Assembly: GCA_964544265.1 (NCBI GenBank)
Contig: CAZJBD010000001.1
Location: forward strand, 1-64,000
From: JALHVH01 sp964544265
GTDB lineage: Bacteria > Acidobacteriota > Aminicenantia > Aminicenantales > Saccharicenantaceae
Direction of reading: 5' to 3'
DNA: 64,000 nucleotides
Part shown: positions 46,174 to 54,281 of the stretch, one piece after another
Position numbering within the stretch: position 1 is the stretch's first letter
Layout of the letters: every line of letters starts with the position of its first letter
Position numbers and translations under genes: made by a program
Notes under the pieces: generated by a model
What the model saw: only the letters and a program-made list of their open reading frames with translations
Told to the model about the DNA's origin: nothing
Database searches by the model: none

Positions 46174-49100
46174 TCATTCCATCGCCTCAATCTCCTTTAT
46201 CTTGATCGCTAGCCGCTTGGGGGAGACGGGGAAGGCGGTTTTGACCTCAGGGGCAAAGAGAGAGATTCGGAACTCTTCGATCATTTCCTGAAGCTCATCG
46301 ACGGCGGCTTTCTTTTCGGGCGAGGTATCCTTGCTGAATCCTTTTCTCAGCCGGGCCAGCGCCAGATCATAGGGTTCAACCTGGTCCTCTTTTTTCCGGT
46401 CCTTTTCAGGATCATACCTAGCCCGCTCGGCGCGGATACGAAGGGCTTCGAGCCGGCGGGGCAGACGGCGCAGCCGGTCCAGCGATTGAACCTCTAAAAA
46501 GTTCGCCGGGACAAGCCTCTCCAGCTCGGACTTGATGGACGCGGCCGTCCCCCCAGCCCCAATCGGCCGACGAAGGCTTCCAAATGATGAGGCTGTGTTC
46601 GCGGCCCTGGGCAAGTCCTGCCGGATCTTCTTGTATGTATTGAGAATCCCTATGACCAGATCGCGGAGCTCCGTCCCCTTGGCGAAGAGGTCGCGGACGG
46701 CGCGGGCCGCGAGCGCTTCAAATTCCTCCTGGCTCCGGACATTCTTTCGGAGAACCTCCCTTTTAAGGGCGCTGGCCATGGCTTTTATGACGGCAGCCTT
46801 CCCGCCGAAGGGAAGCGCCGCCGGCTCATACTCTTCGGGAATCACCAAGTATCGTTTGACGAATTCAAGGTCCTTTGAAAAGCGGGGGCTGAGCAGGGCC
46901 TCCACGCCCTTGACATGGGCGACCAGCGCCTCTTCTCGGCTCTTGAAGAGCAGGAGGTCGACACTCTTTTCCCCCGCCTTGAGCCCGGGGAAGGCTACCG
47001 TATAGGGACCGGCAGCAACCGTTTCCGGGAGGGGCCCGAAGTCCCAGGATACCAGGCCGGCCCTTTCCCACCTCTCCTGGGCGCTCTTCCAGGCCGGCGA
47101 GTCTGTCGCGGCGGCCGACGGCGATCCTGCCTTGCGCAGGATGTCGAGGTTCCGGGCGGCCGCGACCTCCCGTCCTTCGTGGTCCGTGACTGCCACCCGC
47201 ATTCGGAGATGAAGAGGAATTTCGGCTCTGGCCCACTCGGCCGCAGGGATATCCACCTGAAACCGGCGCTTGACGAACCGGGAAAGGGCGTTGAACAGCG
47301 ACGGATCGTTCGGCTCCATTTCCTGGACAATCGTGTCTGCTTTTTCCACCGCGGGCAAAAGAAGCTTCCGGTACCGCTTGGGGAGGCCCTTGACCAGGGC
47401 TACGATTTTTTCCCGTAACTGGCCAGGGACACCCCACTCGAGCGGCTCAGCCGGGATGCTTTTAATCAGGGCGGCCGGGACTTTGAGCGTTACGCCGTCG
47501 GCTTCTTCGCCCGGCGCAAACCTGTAAACAGCCCGGAACCGCCGGCCGTCGATATCAACGGCGTCTGGGAAGGCCGCGACGCGCTCCTCATCCGGCCTAA
47601 CGAGCATAACATCCATTTCGGTCATCCAGAGGAAGGCGTCCCCGCCCGCCCTGCGGATTTTCTGCTCCAGTGTGCGGATGTCCGAGACACCCGGGAGCCG
47701 GGTTGAATAAAAGCTGGCCAGCTCCGATTCGCTCACGCAGATGTCACGGCGGCGGAGCTTTTCCTCTAATGTGATGACTTTGTTGATGAGATCGAGATTG
47801 TGTTTGAGGAAGGCCGGAGGCTCGGTGACGTCCCCTTCTACGAGCGCCGAACGGATAAAGATCTCATGAGCTTCTTGCGGGGCGACGCGTCCGTAGGAGA
47901 TATCCCGGCCGGAGACGATCTCCAGGCCGTAGAGCGAAACCTTCTCCTTGGCCCGGACCTCGCCCCTCTCTTTGTCCCACCTGGGATCGGAATAGGAATA
48001 GCGGCAGAGGGTTCCGCCGACCTCCTCAAGCCACTCCGGATCGATTCTGGCGGCCGTCCGGGCAAAGAGGCGCGAAGTTTGAACCATCTCGGCCGAAACG
48101 ATCCAGGGCCGGGATTTGCCGAAGAGTGTCGAGCCGGGAAAGACCATGGCCTCCCGGCCCTTGGCAGCGGCGTATATGTTCTTCTCCTTGTGGACAGCGA
48201 TATTGGAAAGGAAGCCGCTAAGGATCGACCGGTGGATCCCGGCATAAAGCCCTTCGGAGATTTCGTGTCGCTCCCGGCGCTTGGGGATGATCCGCTGCTC
48301 CTCGAGGATGGAGAGGATTTGGTCATGGACAAATCCCCATTCCCTGATGCGGGGGAAGGAGAGAAAGTTGGCGAGGCAGTATTTCTTCAGCTTGTTCTGG
48401 GTCCCGAGCTCTTTCCGGGCCCGGTCGTAGTGGTCCCAAATGTTAAGGAGCGTCAGGAAGTCGGAATCGGGGTGCCGGAAAACGGCGTGGACTTGGTCGG
48501 CCTGAGCAGCTTTATTGGGAGGCCTTTCCCTCGGATCGCGGATGCTGAGGACGGCGGCGATAACGGCCACTTCATCCAGGCATTGCTCCTTGTCGGCTTC
48601 CAGGAGCATCCGCGAGATCCGGGGGTCGAGGGGCATGAGCGCCATGCGGCGTCCGAGAGCGGTCAGAGAGAAATCGCGCCCCTTTTCGGTTATGGCGCCG
48701 AGCTCGACGAGGGCGTCATAACCGTCCTTAACGGTTTTAGGCTGGGGTCGGTCCACGAAGGGAAATTCGGAGGGATGGCCGAGCCCGAGGTCGATCATTC
48801 GTAGGATGACTTCTGCCAGATTCGAACGGACGATCTCGGGCGGCGTGAACTGGGGTCGCGACTCGTAGTCCTCTTGCGAGAAGAGCCTGACGCAGAGTCC
48901 GGCCTGGACGCGGCCGCTGCGCCCCATCCTCTGGTCGGCGCTCGACCGGGATATCGGGCTGATGGGAAGGCTGTGGATTCGGGACCCGGGCTGGTATTGG
49001 GAGATCCGGGCGAGTCCCGTGTCGACGACGTAACGGATGCCGGGGATCGTCAGGGAGGTCTCGGCCACATTCGTGGCCACGACGATCTTCGGTCCCTTGA

Positions 49101-50109
49101 CCGAATAGACGCGGCCCTGTTGCGTTCCCGGCAGCCTTGCATAAAGGGGCAGGACCGTAACGCCCGGATATTTCCTGCCCTCCAGTCGCTCGCACGCTTC
49201 GAGGATGTCCTGCTCGGTCGGCATGAAGACGAGGATGTCGCCGGGCTGACGCTGCGACTTGAGCTTCTCTACGGCGCGGACCGCATGATCGACGTAATCG
49301 GTGTCGTCCGGAGCAGACTCCGGGGGCATATATTCGACGTCGACGGGATACAGGCGGCCGCCGACGCAGATGACGGGGGCATTGCCGAAGGCCGAGGAAA
49401 ATTTTTCAGTGTCTAGAGTCGCGGATGTGATGATGAGCTTCAGTTCCGGGCGGACGTCAAGGAGAGTCCTGGCGATCCCAAGAAGGAAGTCGATGTTGAG
49501 GCTTCGTTCGTGGGCCTCGTCTATGATCAGCGTGTCGTATTCGTAGAGGCGGGGATCGGAGCGCGTCTCGGAAAGAAGCATGCCGTCGGTCATGATTTTG
49601 ATGTATGCCTCGCGGGGACTCTTGTCCTGAAAACGGATCTTGTAGCCGACTGACCGGCCCAGGGGTTCGCCCATCTCCTCGGCGATCCGGTGGGCGATGG
49701 TGACGGCGGCAATCCTCCGGGGCTGGGTGCAGGCGATCCGGCCGGAGATGCCCCGGCCCGCCTCCAGGCACATCTTGGGGATCTGGGTGCTTTTGCCGCA
49801 GCCCGTCTCGCCCGAAATGATGACGGCTGAGTTTCTTCGGATGGCATTGACGATTTCGGGACGGGCCGAAGTTATCGGCAGCCCCCCGGGATAATGCACG
49901 TGCGGCCTCCGCTCGAAACGGAGGCACCTTTCCCGGACCGACTCCTCAAGCCTTTTTTTGATGGACTCCAGATCTTCGAGGAGGGCCGGGCTCTCAGCGG
50001 GACGGCGGTCCTTCTGGAGGATCGCGGAAAGCCTGCGCCCGGCGGCGGTCCGATCGCGGAGCATGGACTGCGAAAGGAGCCGCCGGATTCTGCGCACGAT
50101 TTCGTCCAT
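46174..50109 (-). CDS. hrpA: ATP-dependent RNA helicase HrpA (DEAH box)
   Basis: 1311 residues, matching long HrpA proteins. Walker A is GETGCGKS (100-107), then DEAHERS, SATLD, and the C-terminal RecA motif QRMGRSGRVQAG. The DUF3418 and OB-like regions fill the second half. HrpA acts on mRNA and ribosome rescue in bacteria. ATG 50109 is chosen as the start of conserved sequence; the preceding in-frame codons run into the palindromic repeat at 50131-50187. Confidence 0.93.
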   Translation of the reverse strand: MDEIVRRIRRLLSQSMLRDRTAAGRRLSAILQKDRRPAESPALLEDLESIKKRLEESVRERCLRFERRPHVHYPGGLPITSARPEIVNAIRRNSAVIISGETGCGKSTQIPKMCLEAGRGISGRIACTQPRRIAAVTIAHRIAEEMGEPLGRSVGYKIRFQDKSPREAYIKIMTDGMLLSETRSDPRLYEYDTLIIDEAHERSLNIDFLLGIARTLLDVRPELKLIITSATLDTEKFSSAFGNAPVICVGGRLYPVDVEYMPPESAPDDTDYVDHAVRAVEKLKSQRQPGDILVFMPTEQDILEACERLEGRKYPGVTVLPLYARLPGTQQGRVYSVKGPKIVVATNVAETSLTIPGIRYVVDTGLARISQYQPGSRIHSLPISPISRSSADQRMGRSGRVQAGLCVRLFSQEDYESRPQFTPPEIVRSNLAEVILRMIDLGLGHPSEFPFVDRPQPKTVKDGYDALVELGAITEKGRDFSLTALGRRMALMPLDPRISRMLLEADKEQCLDEVAVIAAVLSIRDPRERPPNKAAQADQVHAVFRHPDSDFLTLLNIWDHYDRARKELGTQNKLKKYCLANFLSFPRIREWGFVHDQILSILEEQRIIPKRRERHEISEGLYAGIHRSILSGFLSNIAVHKEKNIYAAAKGREAMVFPGSTLFGKSRPWIVSAEMVQTSRLFARTAARIDPEWLEEVGGTLCRYSYSDPRWDKERGEVRAKEKVSLYGLEIVSGRDISYGRVAPQEAHEIFIRSALVEGDVTEPPAFLKHNLDLINKVITLEEKLRRRDICVSESELASFYSTRLPGVSDIRTLEQKIRRAGGDAFLWMTEMDVMLVRPDEERVAAFPDAVDIDGRRFRAVYRFAPGEEADGVTLKVPAALIKSIPAEPLEWGVPGQLREKIVALVKGLPKRYRKLLLPAVEKADTIVQEMEPNDPSLFNALSRFVKRRFQVDIPAAEWARAEIPLHLRMRVAVTDHEGREVAAARNLDILRKAGSPSAAATDSPAWKSAQERWERAGLVSWDFGPLPETVAAGPYTVAFPGLKAGEKSVDLLLFKSREEALVAHVKGVEALLSPRFSKDLEFVKRYLVIPEEYEPAALPFGGKAAVIKAMASALKREVLRKNVRSQEEFEALAARAVRDLFAKGTELRDLVIGILNTYKKIRQDLPRAANTASSFGSLRRPIGAGGTAASIKSELERLVPANFLEVQSLDRLRRLPRRLEALRIRAERARYDPEKDRKKEDQVEPYDLALARLRKGFSKDTSPEKKAAVDELQEMIEEFRISLFAPEVKTAFPVSPKRLAIKIKEIEAME

Positions 50110-50130
50110 GTATTTAATTCTATCAAGAAA

Positions 50131-50187
50131 GTAAGGGTCAAACCTACTCTTTTGACAGAGTGTCAAAAGAGTAGGTCTAACCCCTAT
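50131..50187. repeat. 57-bp palindromic repeat, copy 1
   Basis: Two 27-base arms around a 3-base loop (GAG): 23 of 27 positions pair, including 16 in a row next to the loop. The left arm shares 25 of 27 bases with that of copy 2 at 50588-50644. It lies between the divergent hrpA and alkyltransferase-like genes, 21 bases from the hrpA start, so it is not a simple terminator. Confidence 0.8.
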
Positions 50188-50242
50188 TTTTTGTTAAACT
50201 CAATTGAGAATATATTCCTTCGGTAATTCTTAGGACGGGCCC

Positions 50243-50587
50243 ATGGAATTTGAGCGCAAGGTCAAAACGGTCATCAAAGCCATCCCCCGAGGCAAAGTTG
50301 CAACCTACGCCCAGGTCGCGGCGCTGGCGGGCAATTACAGGGCGGCGCGCCAGGTCGCCCGTGTCCTTCATGCCTCCTCGGATAAAGACCGGCTGCCGTG
50401 GCACCGGGTCATCAACAGCCGGGGATCGATCTCTCTCGCCCCCGGCCGGGGCTTTGAAGAGCAGAGAAAGCTGTTGCGAGCCGAAGGGGTGAAGGTTAAG
50501 AGAGGGGGGCAGATTGATCTGGCCGTCTATTTCTGGGAGCCGGCGGGAGGACCTTTCCGAGGCCTGGCCAGGCGTCTGGAGGAATAG
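50243..50587 (+). CDS. Alkyltransferase-like protein (ATL)
   Basis: 114 residues, single DNA-binding MGMT-type domain. It starts with the winged-helix KVATYAQVAALAG and AARQVARVL. The active-site motif reads PWHRVI (Trp53), where the repair enzyme Ogt/MGMT has PCHRV; Trp in place of the acceptor Cys is the hallmark of ATL proteins, which bind O6-alkylguanine and pass it to nucleotide excision repair. AGGA lies 8 bases before the ATG. The gene is bracketed by two palindromic repeats. Confidence 0.92.
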   Translation: MEFERKVKTVIKAIPRGKVATYAQVAALAGNYRAARQVARVLHASSDKDRLPWHRVINSRGSISLAPGRGFEEQRKLLRAEGVKVKRGGQIDLAVYFWEPAGGPFRGLARRLEE

Positions 50588-50644
50588 GTAAGGGTCAAAC
50601 CTACACTTTTAACAGAATGTTAAACGTGTAGGTTTGACCCTTAC
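50588..50644. repeat. 57-bp palindromic repeat, copy 2
   Basis: Two 27-base arms with 26 of 27 positions complementary around a GAA loop. It begins on the base after the alkyltransferase-like stop and ends one base before the stop of the convergent gene, filling the whole gap. It could terminate transcription from both sides. Copy 1 is at 50131-50187. Confidence 0.85.
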
Positions 50645-50645
50645 T

Positions 50646-51392
50646 TCAGATAAAAAACAGGATGCCGATACATAGGACCACGAGGGCGATCGAGATTCTG
50701 TTCAAAGCGCGCATCTCGACGTTGGCCGGCTTGAGGACCTCGAACTCCTTAACGAAAACCGTTTCGCAAGCCCCGTCGCCGCGGTCTGCCCTCACCGTGC
50801 TTGTACCGCGCCGGAAGGATGTGCTTTTCTGCCCGTAGGAGACGAGCCAGCCTCTGAAGTGGATCTGGTCCCCCTTCCTGGCCCTCAGGATCTTCCGGCT
50901 CACGAGGGAATCGGCGCCCAACAGATGATTGTTCGAAAAGCAGTCTGCCGAAAACAAGGTCCCAGTTTCCTGGTCTGGATATCGATAGAAACAGGTAAAG
51001 TCACGGCTCCGGAACTTCATCCTTCTGTAGACGCCGGTTTCGACGTTTTTTCCCCAGATGACGCAGACATCTTTGATGTTGATATGGTCATTCCACATCT
51101 TATGAGCGAGGTCCACGAAGGAATCGGCGTGGTGATAGGAGACGACCATGCCCCACAGCTCATAGTTGAAGATCGGATCCACCACATAGGTGACGCCCTT
51201 CCGGGTGACGTCAAACGGGCCGGGGAGGTCGGTGCCCGTCTGGACGGGGTCCTGGCCCAGGGAAGGCAGGATTGCGCCCTTGTCGGGGAGCCTGTTCCTC
51301 AGGAAATACGATATGACGAAGGCGCAGGCGCTTGCCAGAAGAAGGAGCCTGGCGACCTGGCGCAGCCCATTTCTCTGGTCCGGACGGAGCAT
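50646..51392 (-). CDS. Membrane-anchored protein of unknown function
   Basis: 248 residues with an N-terminal membrane segment (LLLLASACAFVISYF) and a C-terminal one (ISIALVVLCIGILFFI), leaving about 190 residues between them, probably periplasmic. The central part contains NYELWGMVVSYHHADSF and NIKDVCVIWGKN, recurring in unnamed conserved proteins, but I assign no function. It contains four or five cysteines (CVIW, CFYR, CFSN, ACETV). No regulator or operon partner is evident. Confidence 0.7.
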   Translation of the reverse strand: MLRPDQRNGLRQVARLLLLASACAFVISYFLRNRLPDKGAILPSLGQDPVQTGTDLPGPFDVTRKGVTYVVDPIFNYELWGMVVSYHHADSFVDLAHKMWNDHINIKDVCVIWGKNVETGVYRRMKFRSRDFTCFYRYPDQETGTLFSADCFSNNHLLGADSLVSRKILRARKGDQIHFRGWLVSYGQKSTSFRRGTSTVRADRGDGACETVFVKEFEVLKPANVEMRALNRISIALVVLCIGILFFI

Positions 51393-51485
51393 GGTCTCTC
51401 CCTGGATCGATCGTCCGGATTTTAGATAAAGGCTGTCGGGAAGTCAACTTGGAGGGATGACCCCGGGGGACTCCCAGAAAAAGAT

Positions 51486-51514
51486 TTGACTTGCAACCTG
51501 AATTCCGCTATTAT
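51486..51514 (+). promoter_or_regulatory. Promoter of the rpsP operon
   Basis: TTGACT (51486-51491), 17-base spacer, TATTAT (51509-51514). Transcription should start near 51520, 28 bases before the rpsP ATG. Confidence 0.65.
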
Positions 51515-51547
51515 TTTCAATCATTTTACTTACAAGAGCAGAACAAC

Positions 51548-51814
51548 ATGTTGAGCATGAGATTGATGAGGTTTGGAGCGAAAAAAAGACCTTCTTTTCG
51601 TATCGTGGTCATGGATTCGGAAAGGGCCAGGCAAAGTCAGGCCCTGGACACCGTCGGCACCTATAATCCCACGAAGGAACCCGCGGACATCAAAATCGAC
51701 CAGGAAAAGGCAAAATACTGGCTCGGCAAGGGAGTCAAGCCGTCAAAGACCGTCGAATCTCTTTTACATAGACTATCCAAAACCCAGAAAGTCAATCAAG
51801 AGACAAAGCGTTAA
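51548..51814 (+). CDS. rpsP: 30S ribosomal protein S16
   Basis: 88-residue ribosomal protein with the conserved opening MRLMRFGAKKRPSFRIVV and SERARQSQALDTVGTYNP. First gene of the operon rpsP-khpA-rimM-trmD-rplS-rnhB. ATG 51548 is chosen as the promoter lies just upstream; an in-frame ATG at 51557 is also possible. Only a weak purine stretch precedes it. Confidence 0.96.
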   Translation: MLSMRLMRFGAKKRPSFRIVVMDSERARQSQALDTVGTYNPTKEPADIKIDQEKAKYWLGKGVKPSKTVESLLHRLSKTQKVNQETKR

Positions 51815-51828
51815 AGGAGGAGGTTACC

Positions 51829-52065
51829 GTGAAAGAACTCGTAGAATTAATCGCTAAAGCTCTCGTCGACAACCCGGACAAGGTTCAGGTGTCCCTGCTC
51901 GAAGGGGAACAGACCACGATTCTTGAGCTCAAGGTCGCCCAGGAGGACCTGGGCAAGGTCATCGGGAAACAGGGAAGAACGGCCCGGGCCATCCGGATCA
52001 TCCTCGGTGCCGCGGGCATGAAACTCAAGAGGAGATTCAACCTCGAAATCATCGAGAAAGGTTGA
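51829..52065 (+). CDS. khpA: KH-domain RNA-binding protein KhpA
   Basis: 78 residues starting at GTG, with a single KH domain whose RNA-gripping loop is IGKQGR. KhpA binds RNA as a partner of KhpB/Jag, affecting cell division and small RNA function. AAAGGAGGAGG precedes the start. Its place after rpsP is widely conserved. Confidence 0.93.
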   Translation: MKELVELIAKALVDNPDKVQVSLLEGEQTTILELKVAQEDLGKVIGKQGRTARAIRIILGAAGMKLKRRFNLEIIEKG

Positions 52066-52066
52066 T

Positions 52067-52573
52067 TTGATCAGCATAGGCAAGATCCTCAGGAGCCAAG
52101 GTCAGGACGGGGAACTCAAGCTGAGGTTGTATAGAAAACAGCCCGGCACTCCTTTTTTTTTTAAGATATTCCTCAAGAAGGAAGAGTCGTTCGAGGAGTA
52201 TGATGTCGAATCGCTGAGATTCGACAGGAATACGCACTTCCTGAAATTGAAGGGTATCGATACCCTTAACCGAGCCGACGCACTCGCCGGGCTGGAGATC
52301 TATGTCCCGGAAGAGAGCTTGAGCCCTTTGGAAGATGGCCATTTTTACCACTTCCAGATCATCGGAAGCGCGGTTGTGACGAAGGACGGGGAGAGCGTGG
52401 GGATCGTGAAAAGCTTGCTCCCCGTTGGGAAGGAAACCCTCCTAGTCGTCGACAGGGGCGGCCGCGAGGTCCTCATTCCTTTCGTGAAGTCGATCTGCTT
52501 CGATGTGGACACGTCGCGGAGGGAGATTCGGGTTGACCTTCCGGCCGGACTTTTAGACTTGAATGAGATTTGA
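52067..52573 (+). CDS. rimM: Ribosome maturation factor RimM
   Basis: 168 residues starting at TTG, with GAGAAAGG 5 bases upstream. The N-terminal RimM domain begins ISIGKILRSQGQDGELKLRL and the C-terminal PRC-barrel contains HFYHFQIIGSAV and VLIPFVKSICFDVD. Assists 30S head assembly with S19. Its 3' end overlaps trmD by 11 bases. A run of Phe codons (FFFK) near residue 30 gives an eight-T tract. Confidence 0.92.
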   Translation: MISIGKILRSQGQDGELKLRLYRKQPGTPFFFKIFLKKEESFEEYDVESLRFDRNTHFLKLKGIDTLNRADALAGLEIYVPEESLSPLEDGHFYHFQIIGSAVVTKDGESVGIVKSLLPVGKETLLVVDRGGREVLIPFVKSICFDVDTSRREIRVDLPAGLLDLNEI

Positions 52574-53297
52574 TATAATTACAATCTTCCCTGAAATGTT
52601 CGGGACCGTGTTTTCAGGGGGAGTCATCAGGAAGGCCGTGGAGAAAGGCCTGATGGAGATCCGCGTCCACGACCTGCGGGATTATACACGTGATAGGCAC
52701 AAGCAGGTCGATGACAGGCCATACGGCGGCCAGGAAGGGATGGTCTTCAAGCCGGAGCCTATCTTCCGGGCGGTCGAAGACATCCGCGTGTCCGCCGAAA
52801 CGCGCGTGTTTCTCCTCTCTCCCCAGGGAAGAAAGCTCGATCCGCAGCTGGCCGAGGAGATCGCGGGTTTCTCCCAGGTCATCCTTATCTGCGGCCGGTA
52901 CGAGGGCGTGGACGAGAGGGTCATCGAATCCCTGATCCACGAGGAGATCTCCATCGGAGATTATGTCATCACCGGGGGAGAGCCGGCGGCCGTCGTCATC
53001 GTGGACGCGGCTTCGAGGTTCATTCCAGGGGTCGTGGGCAAGGCCGAATCGGTGGCCCATGACTCGTTCGCAGCGGGTCGGCTGGATTTCCCGCACTACA
53101 CGCGGCCGCGGGATTTTCAGGGAATGAAGGTCCCTCAGGTCCTCTTCTCCGGCGACCACGCGAAGATTGAGCGCTGGCGGAAGCGGAAGGCTTTGGAGAA
53201 GACTTTGGCCAAGAGGCCTGATCTTTTGGATAGAAAACTCTCTCCGGAGGAACGCGAGATCCTGGAGGAAATTCGGAAGGAAAGGAAAGAGTCATGA
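52563..53297 (+). CDS. trmD: tRNA (guanine37-N1)-methyltransferase
   Basis: 244-residue SPOUT-class enzyme that methylates G37 in tRNA. MRFDIITIFPEMF, DDRPYGGQEGMV, ICGRYEGVDERV and SIGDYVITGGEPA, which makes up the knotted SAM site, are all conserved. It overlaps both neighbours, rimM by 11 bases and rplS by 4. Confidence 0.96.
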   Translation: MRFDIITIFPEMFGTVFSGGVIRKAVEKGLMEIRVHDLRDYTRDRHKQVDDRPYGGQEGMVFKPEPIFRAVEDIRVSAETRVFLLSPQGRKLDPQLAEEIAGFSQVILICGRYEGVDERVIESLIHEEISIGDYVITGGEPAAVVIVDAASRFIPGVVGKAESVAHDSFAAGRLDFPHYTRPRDFQGMKVPQVLFSGDHAKIERWRKRKALEKTLAKRPDLLDRKLSPEEREILEEIRKERKES

Positions 53298-53632
53298 GCC
53301 TGGTCAATCTGGTCGAGGACAAGCAGTTGAAGAAGGACTTGGAACCCTTCAACGTCGGCGATACGGTCAGGGTCCATGTCATCATCAAGGAAGGGGATAA
53401 AGAGCGCATCCAGATCTTCCGCGGAGATGTCATCGGAAAGAGAGGCGAAAGAATCAGGGAATCCTTCATCGTCCGCAAGGTCTCTTTCGGGGTCGGCGTC
53501 GAGAGGTCCTTCCCCCTCCACTCCAGGATGATCAAAAAGATCGAAGTTGTCCGCAAGGGCAAGGTTAAAAGGGCCAAGCTGTATTATCTCAGGGATCTCA
53601 AGGGTAAAGCCGCCCGGATCAAGGAAGACTAA
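53294..53632 (+). CDS. rplS: 50S ribosomal protein L19
   Basis: 112 residues, normal length, with FNVGDTVRVHVIIKEGDKER, QIFRGDVIGKRG and RAKLYYLRDLKGKAARIKE. Its ATG overlaps the trmD stop as ATGA. Confidence 0.97.
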   Translation: MSLVNLVEDKQLKKDLEPFNVGDTVRVHVIIKEGDKERIQIFRGDVIGKRGERIRESFIVRKVSFGVGVERSFPLHSRMIKKIEVVRKGKVKRAKLYYLRDLKGKAARIKED

Positions 53633-53638
53633 GGCTCC

Positions 53639-54277
53639 TTGACCATTCCTCAAGTGGCCGATTTCAGAATCGAGAGAAGGCTCCTGAAGATGGGCCGCAC
53701 GGCCATCGCAGGGGTCGATGAGGTCGGCAGGGGGGCCCTTTTCGGTCCCGTCATCGCCGTCGCCTTGATCTTTCCCGCCCGGTTTTGCGGTCCCAAAAGG
53801 CCTGCTTGGGCCAAGAAAATTAACGATTCCAAGCTTCTTTCTCCGACTAAAAGAAAGGGCTTGGTGAAAAGCATCCTGGCTGAAGCTCTGTCCGTAGGGG
53901 TCGGAGCGGCTTCGAACGCCGAGATCGACGCCGGAAACGTTCGCCGAGCCTCGGAGCTGGCTATGAAAAGGGCGATTGCGAACCTGAAACGAAGACCCGA
54001 CATGGTCCTAGTTGACGGGTTCCCCTTAAAAGATGTAGATTATCCTCAGATGGGCATCCGCCAGGGCGATCGGAAGAGCGCTTCCATCGCGGCGTCATCC
54101 ATCGTGGCCAAAGTGTTGCGCGATGGATTGATGGACGTGTTCGACACGGCCTGCCGGGGGTATGGCTTGGCGAAACACAAGGGTTATGGAACGGCCGGAC
54201 ATTACAGGGCCCTCCAGGAAATGGGGCCGACCAACCTGCACAGGCGGAGTTTCAACTTGAAGGCCCGGGGTCACTAG
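53639..54277 (+). CDS. rnhB: Ribonuclease HII
   Basis: 212 residues; removes RNA from RNA-DNA hybrids and misincorporated ribonucleotides. The catalytic AGVDEVGRGALFGPV holds the Asp-Glu pair, further acidic residues are in INDSKLL and VLVDGFPL, and the C-terminal AKVLRDGLMDVFD segment is conserved. The TTG start lies 6 bases after the rplS stop; an ATG at codon 18 would begin too close to the active site. Confidence 0.94.
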   Translation: MTIPQVADFRIERRLLKMGRTAIAGVDEVGRGALFGPVIAVALIFPARFCGPKRPAWAKKINDSKLLSPTKRKGLVKSILAEALSVGVGAASNAEIDAGNVRRASELAMKRAIANLKRRPDMVLVDGFPLKDVDYPQMGIRQGDRKSASIAASSIVAKVLRDGLMDVFDTACRGYGLAKHKGYGTAGHYRALQEMGPTNLHRRSFNLKARGH

Positions 54278-54281
54278 ACTC

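Noticed and set aside
47800..48804. A 334-codon open frame antisense to hrpA
   Set aside because: The helicase is continuous and conserved across this region. The antisense frame is compositional.
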